Positions 32,471-46,156 of a stretch of DNA of 64,000 bases are shown one piece after another. Numbering within the stretch: the stretch's first letter is position 1; each line of letters opens with the position of its first letter. The stretch is taken from the NCBI GenBank assembly GCA_006937955.1, contig SSNP01000042.1, positions 1,747,216 through 1,811,215 of the forward strand, in the 5' to 3' direction. The DNA is from Pachypanchax playfairii (taxonomy: Eukaryota > Chordata > Actinopteri > Cyprinodontiformes > Aplocheilidae). Below the pieces are notes generated by a model. That model saw only the letters and a program-made list of their open reading frames with translations. It was not told the DNA's origin and did not search any database. A program made the position numbers and the translations under genes.

Positions 32471-34017
32471 GTGAGAAAACATTATAGGTCGTGTTTAGAG
32501 CCTGATACAGTATGAAAATGATTAGATCAAATCAAATAACAGAGTGGAGAGACCTGACGTGAAGTATGTTAGCCTCCCCGGTGCAGTGCTGTGAAGACGA
32601 ACCGTCTGTAAAGTGTCTGTGCGCGCTCCCGTGCCGGCTTGGCTGGTGGCTGCAGTTAGCCACAGCGCCTGTCGCGGCAGCACTGAGTCAGATTTTGTAA
32701 AGCTGCCTTAAGTTCCTTTAAAAAGTCGACACAGTTTCTTTTACACTTCTAAGTGGTATGTTTTTTCTCTCTTATTTATTCAAATTCCAATAATCTTGTA
32801 AAAATTTAAAAAAGAAAAAGTTTCTATACAGGATGTTAATGTTTCTACATGTTAACCAGTGATGGGAAATCATTTCAAAATAATACAACATATTTTTTAA
32901 CTTTTTTTAAATTTACTGCAACTTAACACATATTTCACTACAATTCAAAATTTAAATTAGAAAACAGTAATTTATTTAACTGGTAATTGTGATATCACAT
33001 TTAAATGTGTGATTTTTTTTTTCCATAATGGGACTGAACATATTATTATTATTGATAGGCTCAAAGTCACATCCTGTAGGGTTTTTTAACTTTGTTATTT
33101 AAAACTGTATATCAGTGATTCAGATAAAGATGTGTTGCAAAAGTAGTTAGTATAAAAATAAAGCTTGATTGGAACCCAGTCTAATCACTTTAGGCTGGAT
33201 CAGAAGATCTTAACCAGAGATGTTTTCTGTCTGTCAGATGACAAAATAGTTTTCTATCTGCATGATATTACTACTGATCTAATGCTTGGAGAAACAGCTA
33301 ACATGTTTCAATGCTACAGAGTCACGATTTACGACATTAATGAAGCTCACAGAATTAAAATGCATTAAAACAACACGTTTCGTGTGACCACTTGCTGTGA
33401 ATCTTTGCATCACCTCAGCCTCTTCCACCCGCCCACCGAGCCTGTCTAGAGTTCAGGAGCTTAACTACGTCATGGACAGGTTGCTTTCACCAGCAGTGTG
33501 TTCCCCTTCTGTAAAAATAGCTTGTGTGTGTCATTCTCACAACAGCAGCAGGATCAATAGATTTATTCCCATTTTAGCCTCTGCCTCCCCCCATTCCTGA
33601 GAACAGGACAGCTTGCAAAACCCAGTCGCCATGTCAGCTAATCACCGTCCGTTTGTGCCCCATTGTTGGCCCTCACCGACTGCTTGCCCAGCACAGCTAG
33701 ATATTCTACCCAGAGGTCATCGGGCTGGCCGCCTCGTCTCAGTCCAAACTCCCCTCCTGCCAGGTAGATCAGAGGGAGGCTAGCAGTTTGCCTCTCTGCT
33801 GAGAAAATGAGATCACACCACCACAATAGGAGGGTGGCCTTTGAAAGACCTTCATACCACTCGACACGATAAGAGTAGAAAACTGTTTGCATGAACCAAG
33901 GAACATTATAATAAACCATACAAAGTGTTTAAATTGTTAATACTAACTGGCACAGCTTTAGTCAAATAAAAGCCAGAACACGTCTATACTTTGACTCTCA
34001 CTTGAACCAGGAGGCTT

Positions 34018-34048
34018 AATATATATATATACATATACACATATACAG
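34018..34048. repeat. Short (TA)n/(CATATA)n repeat
   Basis: An imperfect TA tract interrupted by ACATATAC units. Confidence 0.8.
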
Positions 34049-35249
34049 TAAAACTAAGATGATAGATAGACGGACAAATGGATGGACACAAACAGAGATG
34101 CAGATTTTATTGGGAACCATGGAGGGCAGCATATGATAGCCTGAGGCGGCCTCTCTGTGGCTGAGGCATCAGTCACTTCCCTCAGGGCTGCCGATGACAG
34201 AGAAGTGGGAGGAATGGACTAAACTTGAACTGATGCAACTAGTATTTTGTTTTATTTGTATTATAGAAATAAAAAATTGTAAAGAAATTATCAGGTGGTG
34301 AGAAGTGTTGGTTAAATACTGGAACTTTTATCCAGATGTTTGTGGTTTATTTATTTAAGTTTAACACGTTCTTAGACTTGATTTTGTAATTTACTGTGAA
34401 AAGCAAAAGTTATTCATAATCTTATATGCACTTCAGAAAAAGGGAGCAATATTGCAGATACATATAGATATATGCATGTGACATAAGTTTTTGATTTCTT
34501 AGAATAAAAAGCACCTGATCTTTTTCTGGGCTTGATAAGTGGATGGTAGAAAATCCCTGAGCGACCAGTGATTAAACAGGAAGTATGGAGAGCTGGTTGA
34601 CCCCTCCTTCTTAGTTGCTAACTGATCTGCAGCTACAGAGACCAGAAGAGAGGAGGAAAAAGAATGAAAGGAAGCCTTAGATTATCAATAATGTCAATAT
34701 GCCATCGTGATACAAGTGCCCTCTGACCAACGCGGCGCATTTAACTCTGATATCTTTACTGTGAAATCGGCATTCGCTGATTTAATAGAATTCTTAGAAC
34801 ACAGTCATAATTTATCAGAATCAAACAACTAGATATTGGGGATTTTCCCAATATCCATGTAATTATAACCTGATTTCCCTCTTCTAACACACTTGTTTTA
34901 TAAAATAATAAAAAAAGAAACATATGTCTGGTGTAGTTTCGCATTAATATGCAAATGATTTTAAATGATCTTTCACTCACTTTATCAAAGCATTATCTCT
35001 TTATTCCTAATTAAAATTCCTGTCACTAACGATGAAAACCTTGTTTCAACATATACCATATCACAACTGCTTCTATACAGTAATGCCTCTGAGCTGGAAT
35101 CTGCCTTAGACCTGCTACTTTAATTCAGCTCCGGCATTCCATGTTTAATTTTTCGCCTTGGCTGCCCACTGGGATTTGTAACCCTTTCTGCTGTCTCATT
35201 TTAATCGGATGCTTTTTTGTTAAATGTTTAACTTAAATTGGGAGCCTCA

Positions 35250-35640
35250 TAAATATTCCAAATCACTCATCCCGTGTTTGATGAGGAAATGAGCTTCGTA
35301 CCCGCCGTGGTTCCCCAGGCGAACGGGGGTGGGGTGGGGGTAGTGGTAGCCTACAACTTAACTCTAGGAACTAGTCCTGTGCGGCGTTCTGACAGCTTAC
35401 ATTAGCAGGCGGCAAATTGTTTTAACAATGTGAGGGCCGCCTTTGTGTCGAGATAATGATGATATCTCTTTTCTGTGGCGCTACATGCTACTGAGGTAAT
35501 CATAAAGGTCTCTGCTGTCATCAATGCCTTAGAGCACCTTTCATGGCCTAAAGGGACAGCAGCTTGAGCTGAATACGAATCTCGCTGCTCTGTAATAGAC
35601 TTTAAATGTATCACGATGATCCCAGGTCATGTTGTGGTTT
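35250..35640. promoter_or_regulatory. Candidate conserved non-coding element
   Basis: A complex stretch with CpGs, GATAATGATGATATC, AATTGTTTTAACAATG (a near-palindrome) and TAATCATAAAGG. No simple repeats and no coding frame are seen. It is compositionally distinct from the AT-rich flanks. Confidence 0.28.
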
Positions 35641-38059
35641 AGTTTGATATCTTTTAAGCAAAATGAGACAAAGAAATATTTTGATAATTCCTAAGAGTGT
35701 TTTTGCATATAGTTACAGTTGGAATGTCTAAAAGGTCGAGTCATTTTAATCTTTATGGTAGTCTGATAACTCAAACCAGTTTCAGAGTTTCTCTTATTCT
35801 GTCGTTTCTTGCCATGGCTCTGTGGTCATTAATCTTCCACGCAGGTGCTGAGGACTCCTGACCCTCTGCTCCACTTCCTCCATTAGTAGCATGACAGCTC
35901 CACTGTAAGGTTCATATACTCCACCATATTTCCATCCCTCTTCTCCCACACCACTTAAACCAGTCTGGGAACTAAAATCCAGTGTGTCCCCTTTCCTCTT
36001 CTAAAGTTCAGCTACACTTCTTGGAGTGTTTTTGCTTTAACATCTGTTGTGATTTAGTGATTCAGATGTATTATTGGTTCTGCTATCATCCATTTCTTAA
36101 CAAGAAATAATTCCATCTAAAAACTGCGCATTTATTTGTGATAAAAACAACTTAATTTGACTTTAAGTTGTGTAAAGAGAATAAACATCTACATTTTTTA
36201 ACTCGCAAAAAATAAAAGGTATTAATCTTTTAAACAGAATTTAAAATGTGGCATATGATTTAGAAGAAATATTTAAATGTTTGTAAAAATAATGCAGAGT
36301 AACAGTATAATATACTCAAATCTCAAACACATTTTTATTTAACATACATTTAGTATTGCAAATGTGTGTGTTCAAAAACACAATTTTAAGAAAAAGGGGT
36401 ACTTTATTCAATCAGTATTTAGCTTGACTCACCAAAACCTCCCACTGATTCTCTAAACATAGATTGCTCTGTCTGCTATCTACTCAGAGGTCATGTTCAC
36501 AACCTGTTTTAACTATTGCTTTAAGCTTTGATCACAACCCACATCCAGTGCTGGTTTATTTCAGGTTAAGCTAATTCAGAATATTTGTTTGTCCAGACTG
36601 CGGCACGGCTCTAACATAAAGATTCACAATGTGGATTTACAAATCGTCTTTTCCAAACAGTCTTCTATTTTTTTAAGTACATAAGATAGTTGTTTGTTTG
36701 TTGTTGTTGTATTTAAGATTACCCATATTTTTAGTCTTGATGCAGGAGTTATTTTGACTTTCTTGGGTTATGAGTCATTATTGTTCTTCTAAGTTTTATC
36801 AATTTGGACAATTTTTAACACAATTTTAGCCATTTAAGCAATTTTAAAATCATTTGTTTTCTACAGTTTAAGGAATTACATTAGGATTCAATGTCTTAAA
36901 GTACTAAATCAAACAGTTTGTAGCTAAAATGAGCTCATTACTGTAGTACTTTTTCAATGAACAACTCTAGTGTAATTTCATTATTTTGATATTATCCATG
37001 CAGTGCATTGATATTCTAGTTTGTTACATTAAGTAGATGAGGAAATGTGAATTTAATGTACTAAATGTATAAAATCCTGGAGCTGTCACTCAAGTTCCTG
37101 TAGTTAGAAGTACAGAAATGAAGTAATCAGAAGTACCATGGGTTGGTTAGTTACAGTACCTGAACTCCTTACACAAGGAGTTCCAGTGTCTAACTAAACG
37201 TAATAAATCATTTTCTAAGGTTATAATTTCTCTACATTAGCAGTTTCACAGCAAAGGAAATCATCTCATGACACAGCTGGACTGGATCCCCATAAACACA
37301 GAATTTATACATTTTCTCTTTAAACAAGGACTAAATCCCAGACTAACACACGCAGACAGTTGTTTAACATATGCTGCATCTCTGTGCATTTTCTCTCAGG
37401 CTGCCATACGCCCAGGCCCAAGGCAAAGGAGAGCACAAATGTCAGTCAGGAGGATGAGGAAAGGTTACCGGAAAGTCAAGAGCTCAATACCATTAATTTG
37501 CTCCCCGGGGTTCAAGGAGTGGGTCGGCCAACTCCAGAGTTTCATCCCAAATACCATCTCCTAACAGACAAACTTTGAGGCAAAATGGTCATTAATGGTT
37601 TAAATGTTGTGAAAATAAAGGGAAAATTAAACTACTAAACATTTTCTTTTACAACAGTTAAACAATATATTTGTCTGGTTGAGAAATGATAAGAAAGCGT
37701 GATATTGTACTTCTGTGTAAAGAATTAAAAAAATAAGACTATAATGCCTACTTATTTTTTTTTAAAGGAAATAAAAATATATATCACAGAAGAACCTGAA
37801 ACCAGAAGCACTAAAAGTGTTTTTAATTAAGTGTTATTTTACAATTTCTTAATTATTTATTTTAATCAAACTTAAATCAAAGTATATTATAGGATAAAAC
37901 TCCAGATGGCTTTAATAAAACAGCAAGATCTAAATTTAAAGGACTATGACGTAAAACCCGTTTACAGTCTTACATCCTTTAGTGGATGGATGTTGTGTGA
38001 AAGTTGGGTGTGTGTTGGGTGTGTTGTCCCATGCAGACGGTGTGTCTGACTTTCAGCAT

Positions 38060-38480
38060 GTCTCTCCTCCTCATCTCACTGAGGTCACCTCGTTGGTATC
38101 GCTAGCGCAGCAGTCACATTGTGCTTCAATGCAGACAGATTGCTTATAATAACCGTTGGAGACCTTTCATTTTTCCCTGTCAGCGATTTGCAAGATAATT
38201 TTGGCACCCTTTAACGATTCAACTCCCCTAATAAGAGGATAAAAATAAACAAGCTGGTTGTTAGAGTACTATATTGGGAAGTGTAATCCCATTGAACTAG
38301 TCTGAACGCACTCCAGCCGATAAAATCAGACCCACGCAATGTTGTTAGATGTGGCAATTTTCACCATTTCTAAAACAAAAAATGACTGAGAGCCAAGCTT
38401 TTAGGCTAGCGGGTTTGCTAATTGGATGAAACGTCACTTTCCAAATTTCATTACTAAAGATCTGCCGCAAAAAATGCCTA
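38060..38480. promoter_or_regulatory. Candidate conserved non-coding element
   Basis: A repeat-free block with CTCACTGAGGTCACCTCG, CCTTTAACGATTC, CTAATAAGAGGATAAAAATA and GCTAATTGGATG, flanked by AT-rich DNA. It contains no coding frame. Inferred from texture only. Confidence 0.28.
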
Positions 38481-39948
38481 GTCAATTCATGTACTATAAC
38501 AAATATTAGATATATTTATTTTTGGTTTAGTTACTGACCACTTTAGCCACATATTCCATTATAGTTCTATTTTAATCTACTTCAAAAACAAGTTTCAGAT
38601 TTAGCAAAATAAAAATATATTGAATTCTGGAGTTGTCAGCCGTGTCCATCATTTCGCTGATTTCTACATCCTGAAAACGACATCACATTCTTGCACCGTC
38701 TGCTCCCGGTACACCTCATTTGTTCTGTTCTTTTGATTTTCATTAAAAATGAGAGAGTGAAAATATGGTTTAGGTATGAAAACTAGATACTCAGAGACAT
38801 TAAGTAGAGCTGGGAGATTAGGTAAATTAATCAAGTGATGAAAGTTTGAGAAGAGAGCGGTACAAAAAGGTGATGTATGGAAGCAGAATACAAAGTATTG
38901 TGGGGTGAGATAGAGAAGAGTCGGGTGAATTAATCAACAGAGGCTGAAGGACAGAGGTTGGAGGAGTAAACTAATGTAGGCTCTGCCTTGAGTAAGATGG
39001 ACATTTAAAAAACATTGGCATAGATCAATACACACAAGGCTATCACTGTTGATAAGATCTATCCATTACTGTCTTCAAAGTGGAAAGCATTTCATTCTAC
39101 TTTCAAATTAAAGTAACTCACCACTCAATCAAACATATCTACATCCGTTTAAATAATGCTTAGGAAAAATATTAGAACAAGTCTTCTGTACAGGAAGAAA
39201 ATAAAAGTTTTTATCAGCACAATGCATAACCTCCAGTGTGTAATATGTTATGATAACTGAAAATGAGACTGGAAAAATGTGAAAAATACACGGCAACCTT
39301 TCTGGTCCTCTATTTATCCCAATTCCCATACTTCCTTTATGTATCTAATATTTCTAATTTACCACCGTCCAGGAAAAGTGACACAGGAAGCCATAAATTC
39401 CCTTCTAATTCCAAATAATTCCGATTACATGGACGAGTAGTTTTCAATCAGAGAGATAATCTGGATGATAGATGGTGGGATAATTGGCTGTCCCTGCCAC
39501 GTAAATATTGTGTCGTTCTATTAATCTTGCCGAATGAAGTGTCAAGCTGTCACTCATTCGTCAAACCGAATTAGGAAATATAACGAATAAATAAGCGCAC
39601 AGTGGTGGCAGAGAAAAACGTGCATCTCCTTGCAGGTGTTTGTGTGTATGTGAATATGAGAGAGATGAGATGAGGCGGGAGCAAGCTACCACAGTGGTCC
39701 TGAGTGAAGACCAAACAGAAGATGGAGGAGGATGAAGATGAGCATTGTTACTGATGTATAAGAAAGCATAAGACAAAACAAAGTGAGCAAAATAAACCGA
39801 GAAGGGACGTTACTTCTACTTCGACAAGTTTTATATCAACAGACGTATCAAACTTTGTAAAACATAACAGGAACAAAACAGAAAAATCACATGATTTCAT
39901 GCATTAAAAAGATTCCTGCGCCATATGAAACAAACAAACAAACAAACC

Positions 39949-40039
39949 AATGAATGAATGAATGAATGAATGAATGAATGAATGAATGAATGAATGAATG
40001 AATGAATGAATGAATGAATGAATGAATGAATGAATGAAT
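39949..40039. repeat. (AATG)n microsatellite
   Basis: About 22 uninterrupted AATG units, preceded by a short CAAA run at 39931-39947. Confidence 0.98.
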
Positions 40040-42359
40040 AGGATATGTAAGTAAATATATAAATTAAGTTCCACGATGGAGAAAAACTTAAATTACTTCC
40101 TCTTTAAATCAGGTTGCACAGTGCTGTGAAAACGTGTCTGTCCCTTTAAATTTAAAAGTCAGACAAAGATGATGTCATTAATTAAATCTACACTTCAAAA
40201 AGTTTTTAAATTGCAATCAACGTTCACCTCTTAACACACATTTGTGCAGCACATCTTAATGTAAACATCTTTACAGGCTCTGCAGTTTTTATTTATCATA
40301 CACTTAACCTCTCTCGGATGAATGTGTTACTGAGGTTCAGCAAGGAACTGAATTGCTCATCCTTCTGAGGTTCATCCACTTATTTATTTTTTTTTAAGTA
40401 TATAAAAAAGGATACCTAATGGGACTTTAATCTATGTAATTAATATGTAGAGGTCATATTTTTTCTATCAGCAAAGAGGTGATAAATATCTTATCTACTC
40501 TTTAACCTGTGGGACAGGAAGATAAAGAAAAAAATCCTACAGTGACATCCTTTTAATTTAATTTGTAAAGATCATAATTAACGACCTGCAGGCTGCAGAA
40601 GACCCCATTTCAGACTGCAGACAGACAGGACCTCAGCTGTAAGAATAAAAAAGAAGGTTTTCATCGAATTCCAAATTAAATCTCCAAATATCAGTAATTT
40701 CACAGAAAAGGTCAGCTCTAATGGACTTCCTACCTGATTTTTATTATCGCTCCACAAGGAGTCTACCAGGTGTGGCACAGACCTGCTAATTGTGGACAGT
40801 TAATTAATGAAACCATCAGGTGTTTGCAAAGACAAACAAAGAGCTGAGGCTTTCTAAATCATCAGTGCCCTTCGACTCTGTTGTTATCCAGCGGCAGGTG
40901 AACCCCGGCCTTGACGCGTGACAGATTAGATCTTCCCAGAGGTTGGGCCGTCCATTTATCTACCTGATAAACTCAGAGCCTCTCTCCATTTTCAATCATC
41001 AGAGAAGAAATGAGATTAACAGTCTAATGATGCCAGCAGTCGACACGCACATCCCTGAATAAACCACACAAATCTCTATCTAAAGCTGATTTTTATGTAT
41101 ACTACTGTATATTTCATATACAAAATTAAGCACTTTATTTTACTCTTTCTTGTGCATTCCTCTTAACTTGTTCAACTTTGGCTTTTTCTAGGCATCTGGG
41201 TGAAAATTAAGTGCCTAAAATTAACTGTACTTCTCGATAACTCTGAGGTTTATGGGTATCATGTTGATAAAATAGTAAAAGTTAACACCTATAAGATTTT
41301 CTTCAGAGGTATAACAGTCAACATATGTGTTACTGTGTAAGAATGAATATGAAATGAAAAATGAAAGATTTGCTGCTTTTTTATTTAGTTGCTTGTTGTT
41401 GGAATTGTGTTTTATTTAAATAGAAATTGTTGTTGTTGATTTCTTCCTGTTACATGGACGTGCAACATGTGTAAATGAATAAATACGCAGCATGTCTTTG
41501 AAGGAAATTTATTGATGGCACTGCAGATTCCTCTAAGGATGCTGGATTTATCAAATTAAATCCTAATCTGGTTCTATGTTGTTCCACAGCATCCTAGTGC
41601 TCAACCAAAACCTTTCCAGCGCAGCGGTTTTGTATCCCGCTGCACTCCTGCCTGTGCGTTAGCCCCTCCCCTGCAGTCCATGACACGCATAGCAAGCATC
41701 CTGGCCCTCGTAAAACTGACATCTTCACTAAACTATGCTAACAAAGCTGCAGTGATTTGTATATGCACAGCCTGCTGGCAAATTGGGGGGGGGGGTGGAT
41801 TAGAGGTGGATTCAAGGCACTCTCAGTGCAAAAATTCCAGGGTTTACAGACAATGGATTAAAAAAGTCCACAAAAACACACATGTGAGGGTTCATGTAGT
41901 TCTATCAGAGGTCCAGTGAGCAGCACCGTGATTCCTGCCTCCTCTAGGATTTATAGACTTCAGCTTGAAATACTTGTACAGGTGCAGAGCAGAGTCAACT
42001 GCTCTGTTTTGTTGATGCAATATATTACTGAGCTGCAAACATCAGTCAGAGCATCAACACCAACAACCGTTATTATTTAAGGCTGTGTCTTTTAACGGTG
42101 AGACGCTTGAATGGTAGGAAATCGAGTAATGTTGGATGAATATAAATGATCTGATTATTTACAAAAACCTGGGAAGCAAATTCATTACAACATGTCAGAT
42201 GTTGAAACGGAGAGATTTTTATAATTCCATAGAAACGATTAGCTCGTTTTCAACATAATAGCAGCAACATGTTTTTAAAAAGTTCTAACAGGTCAGTGTT
42301 TACCATGTATCATCCCTATTCTCTTAATATCTGTCTGTAAACACCTGGGTAGCGAGGAG

Positions 42360-42720
42360 AATAGCTGCTGGAGTTTTAGGAGAGGAATGTTGTATCATTC
42401 ATGGATTCTGGTTTCATTATATTCCAGATGTTTTGTGTTGATGAAAGATTGAGACTGCAGGACTCTTCTCCATGCTGTTGTGATGGATATAGTATGCGGT
42501 TTAACATTGTCTTGCTGAAATATGCAAGACCTTCCCTGAAAGAGATGTTGTCAGGATGGGAGTTCTTTAAGTTCTTTTCAGCACTGATGGAGCCTTTCCA
42601 GATGTTTAAACTGCTTACCTCATAGGAGCTAATGCAACACCTGACCATCAGAGATGCTTTTGAACTGTCTGCTGATAACAAGCTAAATAGTCCCTCTCTT
42701 CTTAGGTCATGGTTAAAACT
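42360..42720. repeat. Probable dispersed fish repeat, type uncertain
   Basis: The stretch containing TTGTCTTGCTGAAATATGCA and the following AGACCTTCCCTGAAAGAGA (about 42508-42546) resembles a sequence I remember recurring many times in teleost genomes, probably a non-autonomous DNA transposon. Ends cannot be defined and no inverted repeats were confirmed. Overlapping open frames on both strands (42376-42681 minus, 42401-42625 plus) look non-coding. Confidence 0.35.
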
Positions 42721-44394
42721 TCCACTTCATCCCAGACCATTTTAAAAGATCTTCGATCCAGAGAAGACACCAGCATTTCATCTGCAGGCTCCAGTTTTGT
42801 GGGTGTATGAGATTTGTTTTTTATTTACATTTTACTCAGTAACCTTTTTTAGACTTGGAGTTGCAGAAAAGTGAACCAAGATGAAGTAATGCACAAACTG
42901 AAACAGTGATGCGTTTTATTTAAAGCAGTAAAGCAACATGATATTGTTAACTATAATTGAATGCAGTGGTTGTGATGTCTTTTATCACCTGTTGTGAACT
43001 GGAGAGTTGCAATATGTCTAATTCTTTTTTTGTTAAATCTTCTATTGGGTTTAGTAAAGGCTCTTATTGTTCTTTTATCGCCTGACAGGTGAGGATTATT
43101 GGAAGGTTCTGCTGAGCGTAGCAATCCACTGCTGTTAATTTGAGTGACTGTTAAAAAATATATTAAACTTCACAGAAACACTTTTTTTTAATCTGTGAAA
43201 GGGCCTTTAGGAGATGCTTGGTTAATATGATCTTTCTGCTGAAAGAGTGGATGCATGGGATTTTAGTAAGAACCTTAAGCTAAATAAAAACATCTGAAAG
43301 TCTTGATTGTAGCATCACTGTATTTCTTTTAAAGTGCACCAAATGTAGAATTTAGTGTCTTTGTGAGAAAAGATGGCTGAGAGCTTTGCTGTATTATCTG
43401 TATTATTTAAAACAAAATTTTTTGATGAAACTGTTCTTCATGGCTTGTTCTCTTTGCTCTGGGTCAGTACAAGTGCACACGAGAGCGCCTGATCCCTTGT
43501 GAGTGTGGCTGTCAGCATGGTCCTGAGTGGGCTGTGTGGAACTTCTGTTAGACAGTGTCAAATTTCCATGATCCAGACTGTGGCCCTCTGTCCTGCTCAT
43601 GGCTGCAGCTCAATGGGCCCTTTGATGGGCCACTCGGGGCTTTTCATCACACACCTTGGCACAGAGCACAGGAGACGGGAGAAGGGAGGGGGGGGAGTTT
43701 GTGCCACATAACACCTGGCAGGTATGCAAACCCACGTGCCCGAGTCAAAACAAAAGCCACTCTGTGAAGCATTTATTGGACATTAATTTCCTCTATCCAT
43801 CTTATCATATTCATAAAAGTAAAGAACAGGATGAGAAGAGGGCAGCACACGGTCATGACTAGTCACGAGTGCATGACTGTGAGCATTTTCTTGTAGTATT
43901 AATAAAACAAAGAATTTTCTGTTGTAATTAGAAATAATCAGCTTGAAATTCAAATTATTTTCCAGACACACAAAATATATCTTTTCCTTTTAAAGATGAT
44001 TAGTATTTGGTTTCATTTTAGAATTAAAAGAGCGCCAAAATCAGTGCACATTTTAAGCTGTGCGAGTGTAAAGAGTGCTTCAAATTAGACCATTGCATCC
44101 GTCTCAGGTGTTATCTTACTTGGCCCTCTAAAGTTTCCATACACCTGCTTTTCTGAGGCCTTCTTTCCACTCCTTCACCCTGCCGCACATGGAGCAGGAC
44201 CATCGCCTGGGATCATCCTCTTCCTCCCTTATCTGCAGTTCAAAGTCTGTTGACTGAACTATCTCCGGACGCTAAGAGAGAAAGGAAACAACTGTCTGTC
44301 GGTAGCCTGAAAAAAACTCTTCCCTGACAGCTGGTTGGTTAACTGGTCTTTACTGCCTAATCCTGAGGTGGAGGGATGAGTACAGTGAGAGAAA

Positions 44395-44413
44395 ACACAC
44401 ACACACACACACA
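44395..44413. repeat. Short (CA)n microsatellite
   Basis: About nine CA units. Confidence 0.85.
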
Positions 44414-45839
44414 AGTCAGAACAGAGACAAGCGAGTTCAATGTTTTCTCTGCAGCAGGGTGGTGTCATGAGATAGTGGATGCTACGGAAGCTGAGGTCTC
44501 AGGTTTGATTGGCTGCAGAGTGACTGAGGTGTTCAGGTAAAAGGAGTGTTGTTCAGGCATGCGGGAGGACAGAAAGTAGATTTAACTCCGAAAGGAAGAA
44601 AGAACAAGTGCAAGATGAGTCAGGCTATTGAAATCCGAACACCTGTATTCACTGATCAAAGGGAGCATCTATGAGTTTTGTAAGTTTACCACTGATATTG
44701 TTTCCATAGAGACTCTAAATCCAAACATCAGCATAGGCAGGCAGCAGAAAGCACCATATGACCCAGCTCTTAGCTACACTTTGGCCCATCAGATTTAGTT
44801 GATTTAAAGAAGCACGTCGTCCACTCAGATGTCCCCCCCCCCTGGCTTCTTCTTCTGTCTTAGCTCTCTCGCTCACAAGGTCATCCCCTAGCCAGTCATG
44901 ACACTCCAATTAAGGCGACTGATAGACACAGCTAATTGGTTGGATTTATAACCTCCTTTTATTATGCTTTATGAGGAAGGCAAGTGGAGGGCATTACCAT
45001 TTATAGGCCCGAGGCTCCATGCTGGATCACTGTCATCCACCACTGTCCAGCCTATATGCTGCAGTGGGGAGTAGCAGCAGTTTTTTTGGTGTCCCTTTAC
45101 CCTTTCAAAGGAACAAATCTAAAATATAAATACAAAAATAACACTTAGAGGTACAAGATACTTGGGAAAAGAAAACGAAAACATCACAAAGAGTTAAATA
45201 TTCTGTGAAATATAGCAGGAGGCTCTGCAGGGCAGGTAGGAGAAGAAAAGGCAGGAGAGGTTTCTGTAATGAGTGTGTGGTTATTGATTGTATTGTCAGG
45301 GTGGCTGACCGGGGTCCCGCATGCTATGGGCCCTAGTCCATCTGTGGACAATGCAGTCAGTTACACCTCACTGCTCCGTCTAATAAAGAACAGGCAGATT
45401 GATGTCACCAGTATGGTTGAACTCTACCTAACACTCACCAGCAACACACACACACAAAGGCATATGTGTAGAGTGGAACTGTCATAAAACAAGAAGATCA
45501 ATTTTATGCCTCTACGTTTAAAGAAATTATAAGAAACGTGGTTTGACCTGATAATATGTTTAAAATATTTTAACGGCTTGGAAACAATTATTATGGTCAT
45601 TACCAATTAATGGTATCTCTAAAACCATCTATGCTCTGTGCCTGTTATATGGATACACATACAGTCTTTACTTGCATCATGGTTTTTTACAAAGAAAAAA
45701 ATGCAGCATGCCATTTTAAAGAGAAATACTTATCAGTTAAGTGTTCTGAGAATAAACTACTTTTAGCTCAGGCTAATATGTCTGAAACGTGCCTCTGTCA
45801 AGAATTATTTCTCCCAGAGCTTCTGACAGACCACTGGTT

Positions 45840-46140
45840 AAACTTGTCTCTTTTAGGAGGAAGTCGGTGCCTCCATCCGAGCGCTCGGCCGTGCTCGAGC
45901 CTCTACAGTCTCCCCTACTGCGAGCGATTACTCCTGCGCAGCCAGCCAAAACACAAAAATCAATAAACAATCTCAATGTTTCTGAAGGCTTTTCGTCTGA
46001 CTTAATAAATGTCTCAATCCACTTTTATGACTTCATTCTGCTTTAACGTCTTCTTCATGTGCATCTTTTGCCGATCAATTAGGGGATGGAGTGCTCCCTC
46101 TGTCACGACACCTGCCCTCCATCCGCTGCTGCAAAACACA
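45840..46140. promoter_or_regulatory. Candidate conserved non-coding element
   Basis: This block combines a CpG-bearing half (GAGCGCTCGGCCGTGCTCGAG near 45880, in part near-palindromic) with an AT-rich half carrying AATCAATAAACAATC and GATCAATTAGGGG. Overlapping open frames on both strands lack recognisable domains. Confidence 0.25.
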
Positions 46141-46156
46141 CACACACACACACACA
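46138..46156. repeat. Short (CA)n microsatellite
   Basis: About nine CA units. Confidence 0.85.
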
